Positions 35,223-47,341 of a stretch of 64,000 nt of DNA are shown here, piece by piece. Both the position numbers and the translations under genes were made by a program. The stretch's first letter is position 1. Every line of letters starts with the position of its first letter. The stretch is from NCBI RefSeq assembly GCF_018991925.1, contig NW_024735554.1, positions 1,347,530-1,411,529 on the forward strand. The letters are read 5' to 3'. The stretch comes from Homarus americanus. Taxonomy: Eukaryota; Arthropoda; Malacostraca; Decapoda; Nephropidae. The notes beneath the pieces are model-generated. The model had not been told where the DNA came from. It saw nothing but the letters and a program-made list of their open reading frames with translations, and searched no databases.

Positions 35223-36829
35223 CTATAATTCATAACACACTTTTTACTTTATATAATTTATCACACACTTTTCATTTTATATAACGTGTCACGCACTTTT
35301 TATCATAGCTTCCAGTTTTAGGACTGTTACAGGAAACACGTTACACAATCTTCCATTAAGGATGAATTTCTTCCGTTTTGATAAAAAAATTAGGACAAAT
35401 CAAAAGGAAATCTATCTCTAATGTTTGCTTATTGGTGGTTGATGCATTAACTAACATAGAAAATGGTTTTAAAATCTTTGTTGTTGTAGCGACGTAAATC
35501 AAACATCGGGAGTTACAGACCTTCGTATTCATCCACACACACACACACCTCTCCAATACTAGAATATACCACTGATTTTTTCACGTGTTTAACCTCTGCC
35601 ATTATAAGGACGTTGTACTTATTAAGGTGTTAATAAGATTTATTACTTATTAAGGCAAATGAATACCGGATATAATAACAACAAGAGAGTTTACGGATTA
35701 TGTGAAGAGTTTTTTCCTTCAACATGATACACAACCCACGTGTGTATAACGAGGTTAACAGCTTAGTCACCGAGATGGACATTTACTCTTAGTGCAAAAA
35801 ATCTGGGTTTTTTTTTTAATTTGGATATCCCAAGTGATATTCATTGACCTGATCAACTTTATACAAGAAATCTATAATAATAAAATGATTTGAAAATATC
35901 AGAGGAATTAGTAAATACTCTATCGATTATCTTGTATTTTGTGATTATCGAAAAGATGGTATCAAGTAATAATAACTACTGAAAGAGAGATTGGTATAAT
36001 TCAGCTAGGCATCACTAAGTCAGCGTTAACCAGAGGAAGTGTTGTGTGTACTGGTGAGATAACCCCTTGTGTTCAGGCTCCCCTCTAAGCTAAATAAAAT
36101 CATCTGGTGTTAACCTAATAAAATATTAAAAGTGGCGTCCCCGTAGTGAAGGGGTTAAGAGAGTGACCCAATAATGTGCGCGATCTTGACTGCAGCTGGT
36201 GTGCAGTGGTGTCATTTTGATATATATGTACGTACATTTATTCATATTCCTGTGCCTTTTATCTTCACTTAATAAAAAATATAACACTATACATATTTTG
36301 AATGATGAAAACACGTGCATACTGATGATATTAATAAACAAAAATAACTTTTCCCCGAGTAGGTTTTGGTTACATGTTCAGATTCATTGCTTTTAGTTGT
36401 GACAAATAAAGCTTAAGTGGGAATCTCCTCTGACAACATAAAGCAGGCCAGGTGGTATTCCTCGGGGTGCTGGAGGGAGGTACTGCCTGATAGTGGCCTT
36501 GGCAAGAGGTGAGGCAAGAGTCGTGTCAACTGTCTGACACAAGGAAGTCAAATTGTTGGTCCGGAACTTTGTCACGTCGCCACCAAACTCAGGGTACGAT
36601 TTTGGTACACTTGAGTCTCGTCTATCAGTTTTCTTCATATTTTTGGATAACAGTTTATCCATAAGCTACTGTAGTGTGCGTGTATAGAGCATTCCTTCAG
36701 GCTGATTCCCGCTTTATTGCACGTTGATATCGGCAAGCAGGATCAAACAAAGATATTTATTTCATGTTATGTTATTCACTCTTTCTAGTTACTCTTTTCC
36801 GCTTCACATAAGTACATAACACAACATCA
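35223..36829. other. Unassigned intergenic sequence
   Basis: A minus-strand frame of 89 codons (36,393-36,662) has mixed composition but no recognised domain. Nothing else seen. Confidence 0.4.
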
Positions 36830-37030
36830 CCCATCACCATCACTATCATCCATCACTATCATCCATCACAATCAACCATCACCCATCACTTCCCCCAACC
36901 ACCATCACCTTCACCATCATCATCATCGATCATCATCATCATCCATCACCATCACTGCTACCATCCACCCATCACCCATCACCACCATCCACCACCATTA
37001 CCCATCACCATCATTCCTTACCATCACCAT
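36830..37030. repeat. CATCAC-type microsatellite
   Basis: Imperfect (catcac)n/(catcat)n of about 200 bases, similar in composition to the window start. Confidence 0.85.
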
Positions 37031-37718
37031 CACCATCTCACCTCGACACCAAAGTTTCCCCTCATTCTGTTTCCTTGGTATTCATTCTCCTTACTTTTAT
37101 TGCATCTTCCTCCCATCCATCCATCTCACTCTTGGTCTTCTCCTCTTCCTCATATCTATCACCTTATTTTAAGTATTACACTCTTGTTACCAATCTTTCA
37201 TTCTCTAGTTTCTAAGAATGGCTAATTGACTTGTAGATTTCTTATTTTCTTATTTATTTACATGGACACACGCACGGCCACCCCCAACTCCACCCACACA
37301 CCCACCCACACACACCGCTACACAATATATATCGGCCTGCCAGTCGCCTGCGTTGTCAGAGCCTCTCAGCCGCCTGCATATGTAAAATACACAATAACGC
37401 AGGAATGCTGTTTAACATGCAAACTGGATTCACAAACATCCCCCTGAAATGCGTCCCCCATGGTAGCGAGACTCGAGGGGCTGGATTACATGAATATAAT
37501 ACTGCATTGAGGAACTTTTTGTTTATTTAGTATGGAGAGATAAGGGAAGACAGTATAGAGATATTAGAAAGAAAATGTCGAGAGATAAAGTTTCACCTGA
37601 TTAGTTCTGCTGGTTTAAGTTAAAACACAAATAATAATTAACATCACGAAACACATAACGCCTTCACTGAGACTTTACTCTTGATTGAATATGTTTAAGT
37701 ATTATTATGGAACATATA

Positions 37719-37969
37719 GTCTCGTTCAAGATCCTTCGAACACTGCTGAGATATCTGGCAGCTCAAGACCGTTTGTTTACTATAGTTCGTAGTATAATAT
37801 AATACGAAACAACAAAGTCCAACCATTAAATTAAGCAACGGGGAACTAAGTAACCAATCACCGATAACCTTTTACATGCATTCATAATTTCTATTACGTA
37901 CTATAGTAAACAAACGGCCTTGAGTTGCCACACTGTCTCCAGCAATGTTCGAAGAATCTTGAATGAAAC
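37719..37969. repeat. Palindrome A: ~75-nt arms, ~101-nt loop
   Basis: The left arm (37,719-37,793) and right arm (37,895-37,969) are imperfect inverted copies sharing tactatagt, aaacaaacgg and ttcgaag. The allelic palindrome in block B has an identical right arm but four substitutions in the left arm, each matching the right arm better. The loop is in the same orientation in both. Confidence 0.85.
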
Positions 37970-38372
37970 TGTACATATTGCTCAAACGGATGATGACAGC
38001 CAGATGTATTCACGTACCCAAATCACTCGTCACTTCCGATCGTGGATTACTGAAGCGAAGGATTGTCTTGAACGGCGGGTGGCGATTAGCACAGACATCC
38101 TGCGTGTAACCTTGTATAACAGATTCCCAGAAGAAGTCCTAATTTTATACACCAAATGTTTGACTTCCCTGGACACTTAATCAGAAAACATAGTGAATGA
38201 AGATGGTACAGACAAGACAAGACAAGATAAAGGAACAGCAGCTTCAGAATCTACCAGAAGGTTTAGGCTAGCCAAACATTTTGTCCCTCTTCAGCTAAGG
38301 GACAAATTTATGGTTTTAAATCTTTGTAGATCCCGACCCATGAACTTAAGAATCTCCAGTTTGCGTACATAA
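37920..38372 (+). pseudogene. Decayed 150-codon open frame of unknown function (allele A)
   Basis: A frame starting in the right palindrome arm stays open for 150 codons with a single internal TAA at 38,178-38,180, then ends at TAA 38,370-38,372. The first part includes SSNVRRILNETVHI, RHFRSWITEAKDCLERR and NRFPEEVLILYTKC. The part after the stop includes RRFRLAKHFVPLQLRDKF. The frame has no ATG at the marked start (TTG) and is open for some codons upstream. I recognise no family. Against allele B I count nine substitutions in the 450 bases, six changing an amino acid, and no indels. That is near the neutral expectation and indicates no current protein constraint. So few stops in AT-rich DNA still suggests former coding sequence, perhaps from a transposon or lost exon. 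Confidence 0.45.
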
Positions 38373-38634
38373 CTAGATATTGATGGTATAATGTATTACT
38401 GTGTATCACTGTGTATACCAGTTATTTAAAGATTTGATCGGAAAATATGAAGTTAATCAAAACTATACAGACATGTGGTGCTGGTTGACGTCATGAGGTC
38501 GCTCGTGGTTCATCCTACAGATAAATCATATTTATAACTGCAAACCCCCATTAATTAAAGGCCATCTTAATACCTAGATTAAGAACGGTCATTATTATTA
38601 TTTCCGTATCTCACCTTCTGTGTCTTTTTTTAGG

Positions 38635-38722
38635 ATTTATTTATTTATTTATATATTGATTCATTTATTTTTTTTATTTATTTATTCATACATTTATTCA
38701 TTTATTTATTCATTTATTTATA
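38635..38722. repeat. (TTTA)n-type A/T array
   Basis: Imperfect tttattta units form the tail side of the LINE family D end at 38,725. It is shorter in allele B (44,484-44,550). Confidence 0.8.
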
Positions 38723-38724
38723 TT

Positions 38725-38853
38725 ACAGGGATTAGCTCACCCGGGAACAGGTCACTGACCCACATCAAATTGGGGTGGGGGTGTAATAATAATACAGTAA
38801 TTCATAGTTAATAAATTTAATAATAAAAAGCAAAATAAAATAATAATGATAAC

Positions 38854-38885
<32 letters not shown>

Positions 38886-39155
38886 TAATAATAATAATAA
38901 TAACACTGTAATAATGATAATAAAGAAAAAAAAATAAAAATAAAATCAATAGTGACAAACGATATATGTAAGTTGTGTTGTGTTGTCAGGTAAGAGAAAC
39001 ACTTGAGACCCTGCAATTGTGTGTAAATGAGGCAGAAAGTCAGATCAACAACCTGGGACTTGGTCACATATAGCAGCAGGGTCTACCATTAGACAACACA
39101 GTATGCTTCCAATATCTTCCCAGGATGCAGTACCTCCCTGTATGGTAGCTGCCTG
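38725..39155 (-). mobile_element. LINE family D 3'-region fragment (allele A)
   Basis: The minus strand carries a region containing cctgggaagatattgg and caggttgttgatctgactt, then an (ATT)n array with ATC/GTT variants (38,783-38,903 in plus coordinates). The terminal part gatgtgggtcagtgacctgt follows and ends gctaatccctgta. It is the same repeat as at 34,990 and, for its terminal segment, 10,447 and 63,301-63,822. No coding sequence. Confidence 0.6.
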
Positions 39156-42100
39156 CTCATGTACTCAAATTGATGAGGAATCTATGTGACGACGTCATGT
39201 TTCCAGCTCATTATACTTGAAGGAGTGGCTGTGAGTCTTATAGGTTCTTGTGCTCATATACACAACCATAATATTAGGCTGTTCAATGTTATCAATCTTT
39301 AGACAGAAAAATGGTATTAGAGTTGATCTTTAAAGGGAAGGTGATGTAATTTAAGGTAAGTTTCAGGGAGTCTGCCTATGAACCAATTTAATATTAAGAA
39401 AGGTTTCCCCACACAGGTATGAGATGGATGGTTTAATTAGATATTACCTGGTGAGTGACTAAGAAAAGCTGATGAGAAGGATCCAGGCTTAATAGTTAAT
39501 AATGTCGGTAATTATTTAGGTAATGAGGCTAATTGAAATTTAAGTATGATTACGGGATATATAAGTCATTAAGAGTAAGGAGGTCATATGCAAATTACAT
39601 AATTAATTTAGACTTAATTCAGCGCTGCTCCCATGTATGCTAAAGGATATACAAGGTGAAGTGTAAGGAATTATATAAGCTTGTATAAAAGATATGTTGG
39701 ATAAATTAAAATACTCGGCAAGTTTATTGTCCTGTGTTCAAGATGATGTCAGTGATATATTATTCTCTCGTTATGACAGAACAGATTTTTTTTTTCAATT
39801 TTATTATCATATTAGACGTTTGTAATAGTTTTAAGGCAGAAAATGTGCTTGAACAACTAAGGTCTGTCATTGCGTAGTTAGGTTAGGTTAAGTTAGGTTA
39901 GATTAGGTTAGGTCAGTTCAGGTTAGGCTCTTAAGTGTAGAGAAAGATCTAAGATATACTGTATACCCCGAGAAAGTGTAGAGTTGCGTGGAGATAGATG
40001 CTGGTGGACCGAGAAAACAATCAGTTTCCCGAGAGACAAAAAAAAACACGGGTGCATTAGGGAAAGAACTTGTGAGATCTTACAGAGAAGGTGTCAGGCA
40101 AGGAGACATGATTGAGTAGAGAGGTCTAGAGGAATTTTTTTTTTTTTTTTTTTAGTCGTGGCTATACAGTCAAGGGACCATGTCGAGGCACCCAGACCCA
40201 TAAGATAGTTCGCTTTAATATTAACTTATATTTTCTTGCTGTAACTCAGGTTAGCCAGGAAGGTCTTATAGCTTATGCTTACATCGATCAGCTGTTGTTT
40301 AGGTCATCGTCAGGTATAATGCCTCAGATGTGACGAAACATGAGTGACTTTACAAACACCTGTGATGGTCTCTCTTAGCTCTAATGTTTGTTGTTATGAA
40401 TAATGCTGAATGTTATGAAAAAGAACATTATGAATATCATTAGACTTATCAGTATATGCTTGTTTTATTCAATGGTTTCTTAATATTCATGAGGAGCTTT
40501 GCCTTAAATGAACAAAATAATTTATATAGTATATGAATTCAAAAGCAATATATATACAATGAGCCTCAATAATTCTCTGATAGACGAATGAATTATTAAT
40601 GATACTTAAAATACTTATACATTAGTAAACAAAAGACCTTCGATCAAACTTATGTTTATTAAAGCTTAATTTATATCCAATACGTTTATACACAGTCAGC
40701 CTACAGATCAACAAAACTATATAAACTCATGCAAACACTGTAACAAAAATTAAACAGTGCATTTTTTTAATATCAGTTGTCTAGTAATGATGTGACTCAG
40801 TGTACGTGTGTGTGTGTGTAAAGACTACAGCTGATGGAAGCACCGAGTTCATATATGCTGGAATTAGCCTTGGACAACAAAGCCACGTGTTGTCTCTTTG
40901 TTTATAAAAATGTATGAAAAAATATTGCAGTAACACTTAAATTACCTAAATAAACATGTTACCAGATGGCAGGTATAACACCAAGGTAAAGGGTAGAGAA
41001 ATAAAGGGATAACAACTAAAGCCAAGGTATGAAAAATTATTGCACGATCGAGGGAATGATATTGTAGTGAGAAGTTATATTGCAGAAATGAGACACCAAC
41101 AGTTAACGAAGAACCAAACCACGAGAAAATATGTAAAACAACACCTGGTCAAATATCTACGATATATTGCTTGAACAGAATGACAGTTACCAGCAGGGAA
41201 TTTGCCCAGACAATTACTAAACTATTAACCAACTCGGCCAAATAAGATCCCGGGAGCCAAGTTTGGGATAAAGTTGAGCTGGACAAAGTTCACTTGGCCA
41301 TCACCCATGATCCGCGACTCCCAAGTTGACAATTATTTTTAGAATTAGCTAAAATAAATTGCTAATAAGATAACGAGGTAACTAGGTGGTGGTGAAGGTG
41401 GTAGTGGTGGTGATTTTGGTTGGCGGTGGTTGAGGTAATGGTGATGGTTGTGGTGGTGGTCTATTCAACAGATTCAAACAGACACAATCACTCATGTTAC
41501 TCTTGAAGATACTCAAAATGTCATAGGGAATCATGAAGGCACATAAGTTTCAATGCCGTGTCAAAGGTTAGAGAAGATTATAGCACCAGGACCAGGAACA
41601 GTAACAATTATTTCTCTCCACATAAAATCATGATCACTCAAGGAGTCAATCAATCAGTAACTTCCCAAAGAAACAATCAAGAGTTACAATCAACACTGGA
41701 CACAATCAGACGCTTATGATTGTTTCGGTGATAATTAGAATCAACAGAGTAAATGCTCCTATTACCCGCCAAGTATTCCACTCTACTAACATCAAGTACA
41801 GTATATACTATCGGAATGTGAAAATAGTCTCTAGTCTCTGAGCCTCACTTGTTTATACACCGGAAGTAGCAAAGACAAAAACTGTTATTGAAGGTTATAA
41901 AGAGGATCACGTAAAGAGGATTTGCCAAATTTATAGTTTTCTAGAGATAATAAAAATAAAGCTTTTAGTATTTAAGATTGTAATTTTTATATTTACGGGT
42001 CATATTACCAATTACTTTGGAGAGACCTTCTTAACCCTTTCACTTGAGATAATGTGCAAATAATACCGTGAAAATTATATAACAATGTATGTTCCTTCCG

Positions 42101-42709
42101 ATGTCTTTTGCAATATTTTACAATTTTTTTTATTTTTTAGGATTTTGATGTGAGAAAACGTAACTTCCCATGACCCGGAATAATGAAATGTGAATTATAA
42201 CTTAATACTAATGTTGTTAATCCACATGTTTATATTATATTAACCAACACAATCATTCCTATATACATAAGCCATCTTGATATTTAAACCAAAGAAATCA
42301 AGGAACATAAAAGAATCAGTAACACGTAGGAATTATTATTGACGAAGAATTAATAAAAACAAAACAACTTCACAAAACAGATTCGTGTTTAATCTCTTTA
42401 CAAGAAACAAACTATGAACAGCTAATATCACCTTCCACCCAGTATTGTCCTTCTAATACATACACGAGGCAGTAAAAATAACACAACTATATGAATAATG
42501 GACAACTTATACGAAAACAACAATTACGTTCGACGACAACTAAAATAATGTGATAACCCTCTGAAATCCCACTTTTTCAGGAATTACGTTTCTTTTGGAG
42601 TTTTCGTCAACTGAAGTCTTAAAAAAGTTCAGTTCTGTCGTTTCTTCTCTTCTTTTGTCCGTTGTTGTACTTGTTCATTCGTCTGTCCTTCTTTTTCTCT
42701 CGTGTGAGC
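39156..42709. other. Unassigned AT-rich sequence within block A
   Basis: Apart from a T run (40,135-40,154) and a GGT-rich patch (41,385-41,460), nothing recognisable. No coding frame is conserved with an allele-B counterpart in a way that suggests selection. Confidence 0.45.
39876..39928. repeat. Imperfect (TTAGG)n run
   Basis: About nine ttaggt-type units with substitutions. The allelic counterpart is near 45,697-45,750 and carries different point changes. Confidence 0.85.
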
Positions 42710-42748
42710 GTGCGTGTGCATATGTATGTATGTGTGTGTGCATATGTA

Positions 42749-42803
<55 letters not shown>
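42710..42803. repeat. (GT)n with GTATGTAT lead-in
   Basis: The microsatellite is identical in layout to 48,880-48,973 in block B. It lies 71 bases before the contig end. Confidence 0.95.
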
Positions 42804-42804
<1 letters not shown>

Positions 42805-42874
42805 AATTAGTACAATCTGGAACGGGGCCACATAAAACACCTAACTTTATCAGGTGTTAACTGATAGAGAAAGT

Positions 42875-42974
42875 NNNNNNNNNNNNNNNNNNNNNNNNNN
42901 NNNNNNNNNNNNNNNNNNNNNNNNNNNNNNNNNNNNNNNNNNNNNNNNNNNNNNNNNNNNNNNNNNNNNNNNNN
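42875..42974. other. Assembly gap of exactly 100 N
   Basis: A 100-N run is the usual placeholder for a gap of unknown size. Both its edges coincide with the ends of the duplicated blocks. Confidence 0.98.
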
Positions 42975-43572
42975 CCGCCCATCCATCCATTATCAACCTG
43001 GTCTTCCTATCTATCACCTTATTTTAAGTATTACACTCTTGTTACCAATCTTTCATTCTCTAGTTTCTAAGAATGGCTAATTGACTTGTAGATTTCTTAT
43101 TTTCTTATTTATTTACATGGACACACGCACGTCCACCCCCAACTCCACCCACACACCCACCCACACACACACCCAGCTACACAATATATATCGGCCTGCC
43201 AGTCGCCTGCGTTGTCAGAGCCTCTCAGCCGCCTGCATATGTAAAATACACAATAACGCAGGAATGCTGTTTAACATGCAAACTGGATTCACAAACATCC
43301 CCCTGAAATGCGTCCCCCATGGTAGCGAGACTCGAGGGGCTGGATTACATGAATATAATACTGCATTGAGGAACTTTTTGTTTATTTAGTATGGAGAGAT
43401 AAGGGAAGATAGTATAGAGATATTAGAAAGAAAATGTCGAGAGATAAAGTTTCACCTGATTAGTTCTGCTGGTTTATGTTAAAACACAAATAATAGCATC
43501 ACGAATCACATAACGCCTTCACCGAGACTTTACTCTTGATTGAATATGTTTAAGTATTTTTACGGAACATAT

Positions 43573-43821
43573 AGTCTCGTTCAAGATTCTTCGAACACTG
43601 CTGAGATATCTGGCAACTCAAGGCCGTTTGTTTACTATAGTACGTATATAATATAATACGAAACAACAAAGTCCAACCGTTTATTAAGCAACGGGGAACT
43701 AGTAACCAATCACCGATAACCTTTTACATGCATTCATAATTTCTATTACGTACTATAGTAAACAAACGGCCTTGAGTTGCCACACTGTCTCCAGCAATGT
43801 TCGAAGAATCTTGAATGAAAC
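43573..43821. repeat. Palindrome B, more homogeneous arms
   Basis: Allelic to 37,719-37,969. The inner 36 bases of both arms (from tacgtactatag outward) pair perfectly here, whereas allele A has mismatches in the same stretch. Confidence 0.85.
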
Positions 43822-44224
43822 TGTACATATTGCTCTAACGGATGATGACAGCCAGATGTATTCACATACCCAAATCACGCGTCACTTCCGATCGTGGATT
43901 ACTGAAGCGAAGGATTGTCTTGAACGGCGGGTGGCGATTAGCACAGACGTCCTGCGTGTAACCTTGTGTAACAGATTCCCAGAAGAAGTCCTAATTTTAT
44001 ACACCAAGTGTTTGACTTCCCTGGATACTTAATCAGAAAACATAGTGAATGAAGATGGTACAGACAAGACAAGACAAGATAAAGGAACAGCAGCTACAGA
44101 ATCTACCAGAAGGTTTAGGCTAGCCAAACATTTTGTCCCTCTTCAGCTAAGGGACAAATTTATGGTTTTAAATCTTTGTAGATCCCGACCCACGAACTTA
44201 AGAATCTCCAGTTTGCGTACATAA
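43772..44224 (+). pseudogene. Decayed 150-codon open frame of unknown function (allele B)
   Basis: This is the allelic version of 37,920-38,372, with the same internal TAA (44,030-44,032) and the same terminal TAA. Relative to allele A it has Q to L, R to H, I to V and Y to C changes before the stop, and S to T and M to T after it. Three changes are silent. The internal stop shared by both haplotypes shows the inactivating change predates their split. No family recognised. Confidence 0.45.
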
Positions 44225-44550
44225 CTAGATATTGATGGTATAATGTATTACTGTGTATCACTGTGTATACCAGTTATTTAAAGATTTGATCGGAAAATAT
44301 GAAGTTAATCAAAACTATACAGACATCTGGTGCTGGTTGACGTCATGAGGTCGCTCGTGGTTCATCCTACAGATAAATCATATTTATAACTGCAAACCCC
44401 CATTAATTAAAGGCCATCTTAATACCTAGATTAAGAACGGTCATTATTATTATTTCCGTGTCTCACCTTCTGTGTCTTTTTTAGGATTTATTTATTTATT
44501 TATTGATTCATTAATTTTTTTTATTTATTAATTTATTTATTCATTTATTT

Positions 44551-44975
44551 CACGGGGATTAGCTCACTCGGGCACAGGTCACTGACCCACATCGGGGCCG
44601 GGGGGGGGAGGGGGGGTAATAATAATAATACAGTAATTCATAGTAAATAAATTTAATAATAAAAAGTAAAATAAAATAATAATGATAACAATAATAATAA
44701 TAATAATAACACTGTAATAATGATAATAAAGAAACAAAAAATTTAAAAAATAAAATCAATAGTGAGAAACGCTATATGTATGTTGTGTTGTCAAGTAAGA
44801 GAAACAATTGAGACCCTGCAATTGTGTGTAAATGAGGCAGAAAGTCAGATCAACAACCTGGGACTTGGTCACAATATTTTTGCTGCCATATAGCAGCAGG
44901 GTCTACCATTAGACAACACAGTATGCTTCCAATATCTTCCCAGGCGGCAGTACCTCCCTGTATGGTAGCTGCCTG
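44551..44975 (-). mobile_element. LINE family D 3'-region fragment (allele B)
   Basis: Allelic to 38,725-39,155. It differs by a shorter (AAT)n, a G-rich expansion around 44,599-44,616 and a segment (cacaatatttttgctgcc) that allele A lacks. Confidence 0.6.
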
Positions 44976-46979
44976 CTCATGTACTCAAATTGATGAGGAA
45001 TCTATGTGATGACGTCATGCTTTCCAGCTCATTATACTTGAAGGAGTGGCTGTGAGTCTTATAGGTTCATGTGCTCATATACACAACCATAATATTAGGC
45101 TGTTCAATGTTATCAATCTTTAGACAGAACAGTGGTATTAGAGTTGATCTTTAAAGGGAAGGTGATGGAATTTAAGGTAAGTTTCAGGGAGTCTGCCTAT
45201 GAACCAGTTTAATATTAAGAAAGGTTTCCCCACACAGGTATGAGATGGATGGTTTAATTAGATATTATCTGGTGAGTGACTAAGAAAAGCTGATGAGAAG
45301 GATCCAGGCTTAATAGTTAATAATGTCGGTAATTATTTAGGTAATGAGGCAAATTGAAATTTAAGTATGATTACGGGATATATGAGTCATTAAGAGTAAG
45401 GAGGTCATATGCAAATTACATAATTAATTTAGACTTAATTCAGCGCTGCTCCCATGTATGCTAAAGGATATACAAGGTGCAGTGTAAGGAATTATATAAG
45501 CTTGTATAAAAGATATGTTGGATAAATTAAAATACTCGGGAAGTTTATTGTCCTGTGTTAAAGATGATGTGAGTGATATATTATTCTTTCGTTGTGACAG
45601 TACAGATTTTTTTTTTCAATTTTATTATCATATTAGACGTTTGTAATAGTTTTAAGGCAGAAAATGTGCTTGAACAACTAAGGTCTGTCATTGTGTAGTT
45701 AGGTTACGTTAAGTTCGGTTAGATTAGGTTAGGTCAGTTCAGGCTAGGCTCTTAAGTGTAGAGAAAGATCTAAGATATACTGTATACCCCGAGAAAGTGT
45801 AGAGTTGCGTGGAGATAGACGCTGGTGGACCGAGAAAACAATCAGTTTCCCGAGAAGCAAAAAAAACACGGGTGCATTAGGGAAAGAACTTGTGAGATCT
45901 TACAGAGATGATGTCAGGCAAGGAGACATGATTGAGTAGAGAGGTCTAGAGGAATTTTTTTTTTTTTTTAGTCGTGGCTATACAGTCAAGGGACCATGTC
46001 GAGGCAGCCAGACCCATAAGATAGATGAAATAGTTCGCTTTAATATTAACTTATATTATCTTGCTGTAACTCAGGTTAGCCAGGAAGGTCTTATAGCTTA
46101 TGCTTACATCGATCAGCTGTTGTTTAGGTCATCGTCAGGTATAATGCCTCAGATGTGACGAAACATGAGTGACTTTACAACCACCTGTGATGGTCTCTCT
46201 TAGCTCTAATGTTTGTTGTTATGAATAATGCTGAATGTTATAAAAAAGAACATTATGAATATCATTAGAATTATCAGTATATGCTTGTTTTATTCAATGG
46301 TTTCTTAATATTCATGAGAAGCTTTGCCTTAAATGAACAAAATAATTTATATAGTATATGAATTCAAAAGCAATTTATATACACTGAGCCTCAATAATTT
46401 TCTGATAGACGAATGAATTATTAATGGTACTTAAAATACTTATACATTAGTAAACAAAAGACCTTCGATCAAACTTATGTTTATTAAAGCTTAATTTATA
46501 TCCAATACGTTTATACATAGTCAGCCTACAGATCAACAAAACTATATAAACTCATGCAAACACTATAACAAAAATTAAACAATAGCAGTTGTCTAGTAAT
46601 GATGTGACTCAGTGTACGTGTGTGTGTGTAAAGACTACAGCTGATGGAAGCACCGAGTTCATATATGCTGGAATTAGCCTTGGACAACAAAGCCATGTGT
46701 TGTCTCTTTGTTTATAAAAATGTATGAAAAAATATTGCAGTAACACCTAAATTACCTAAATAAACATGCTACCAGATGGCAGGTATAACACCAAGGTAAA
46801 TGGTAGAGAAATAAAGGGATGACAACTAAAGCCAAGGTATGAAAAATTATTGCACGATCGAGGGAATGATATTGTAGTGAGAAGTTATATTGCAGAAATG
46901 AGACACCAACAGTTAACGAAGAACCAAACCACGAGAAAATATGTAAAACAACACCTGGTCAAATATCTACGATATATTG
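44976..46979. other. Unassigned sequence within block B
   Basis: Same content as 39,156-41,159 of block A. No gene recognised. Confidence 0.45.
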
Positions 46980-47061
46980 TGGTGAAAAATGTAAAACTTT
47001 CCTAATTAAGTATTTTTCTTTATTCCACTGACCGAAACTATGGGAGAATATAGCAGTACTA

Positions 47062-47092
<31 letters not shown>

Positions 47093-47341
47093 CATAGAGA
47101 CTTTTTATAAAATCAAGGATTTATGTCAGTTATAAAGCGAATGTGTATTATGAGGTAAGTGGTGGAATCAGTGAAATAAGTATTAGGTATAGTGAGGTAA
47201 GTGGTGGTACAGTGAAATAAGTGGTGGAAACAGTGAGATAAGTGATCTAAACAGTGAAGTAGATAGTAAGTAAAGTGGGATAAGTGGTTTGACAGTGCAG
47301 TAAGTGCCATAAGTGGTGTAAGCGGCTAATGAAGTGGTCAC
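46980..47341. other. ~362-bp segment present only in allele B
   Basis: Block A passes directly from atatattg to cttgaacag. Block B has this segment between them. It contains (GTCT)n at 47,066-47,091 and a degenerate ~22-bp repeat built on cagtgaaataagtggtgga (47,155-47,300). No inverted termini, A-rich tail or clear target duplication are visible, so insertion in B or deletion in A cannot be told apart here. Confidence 0.85.

Larger units (their letters stand above)
37110..42874. repeat. Allelic block A (matches 42,975-49,044)
   Basis: This block is collinear with 42,975-49,044 and nearly identical, with scattered substitutions, microsatellite length changes and one ~362-bp indel. It stops exactly at the left edge of the 100-N gap. 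The other block starts exactly at the right edge of that gap. This is the signature of two overlapping contigs from different haplotypes placed in tandem. Confidence 0.9.

Noticed and set aside
36393..36662. 89-codon minus-strand frame with mixed composition
   Set aside because: It looks more protein-like than most, but has no recognised domain, no second copy and a stop directly upstream. Insufficient to call a gene.
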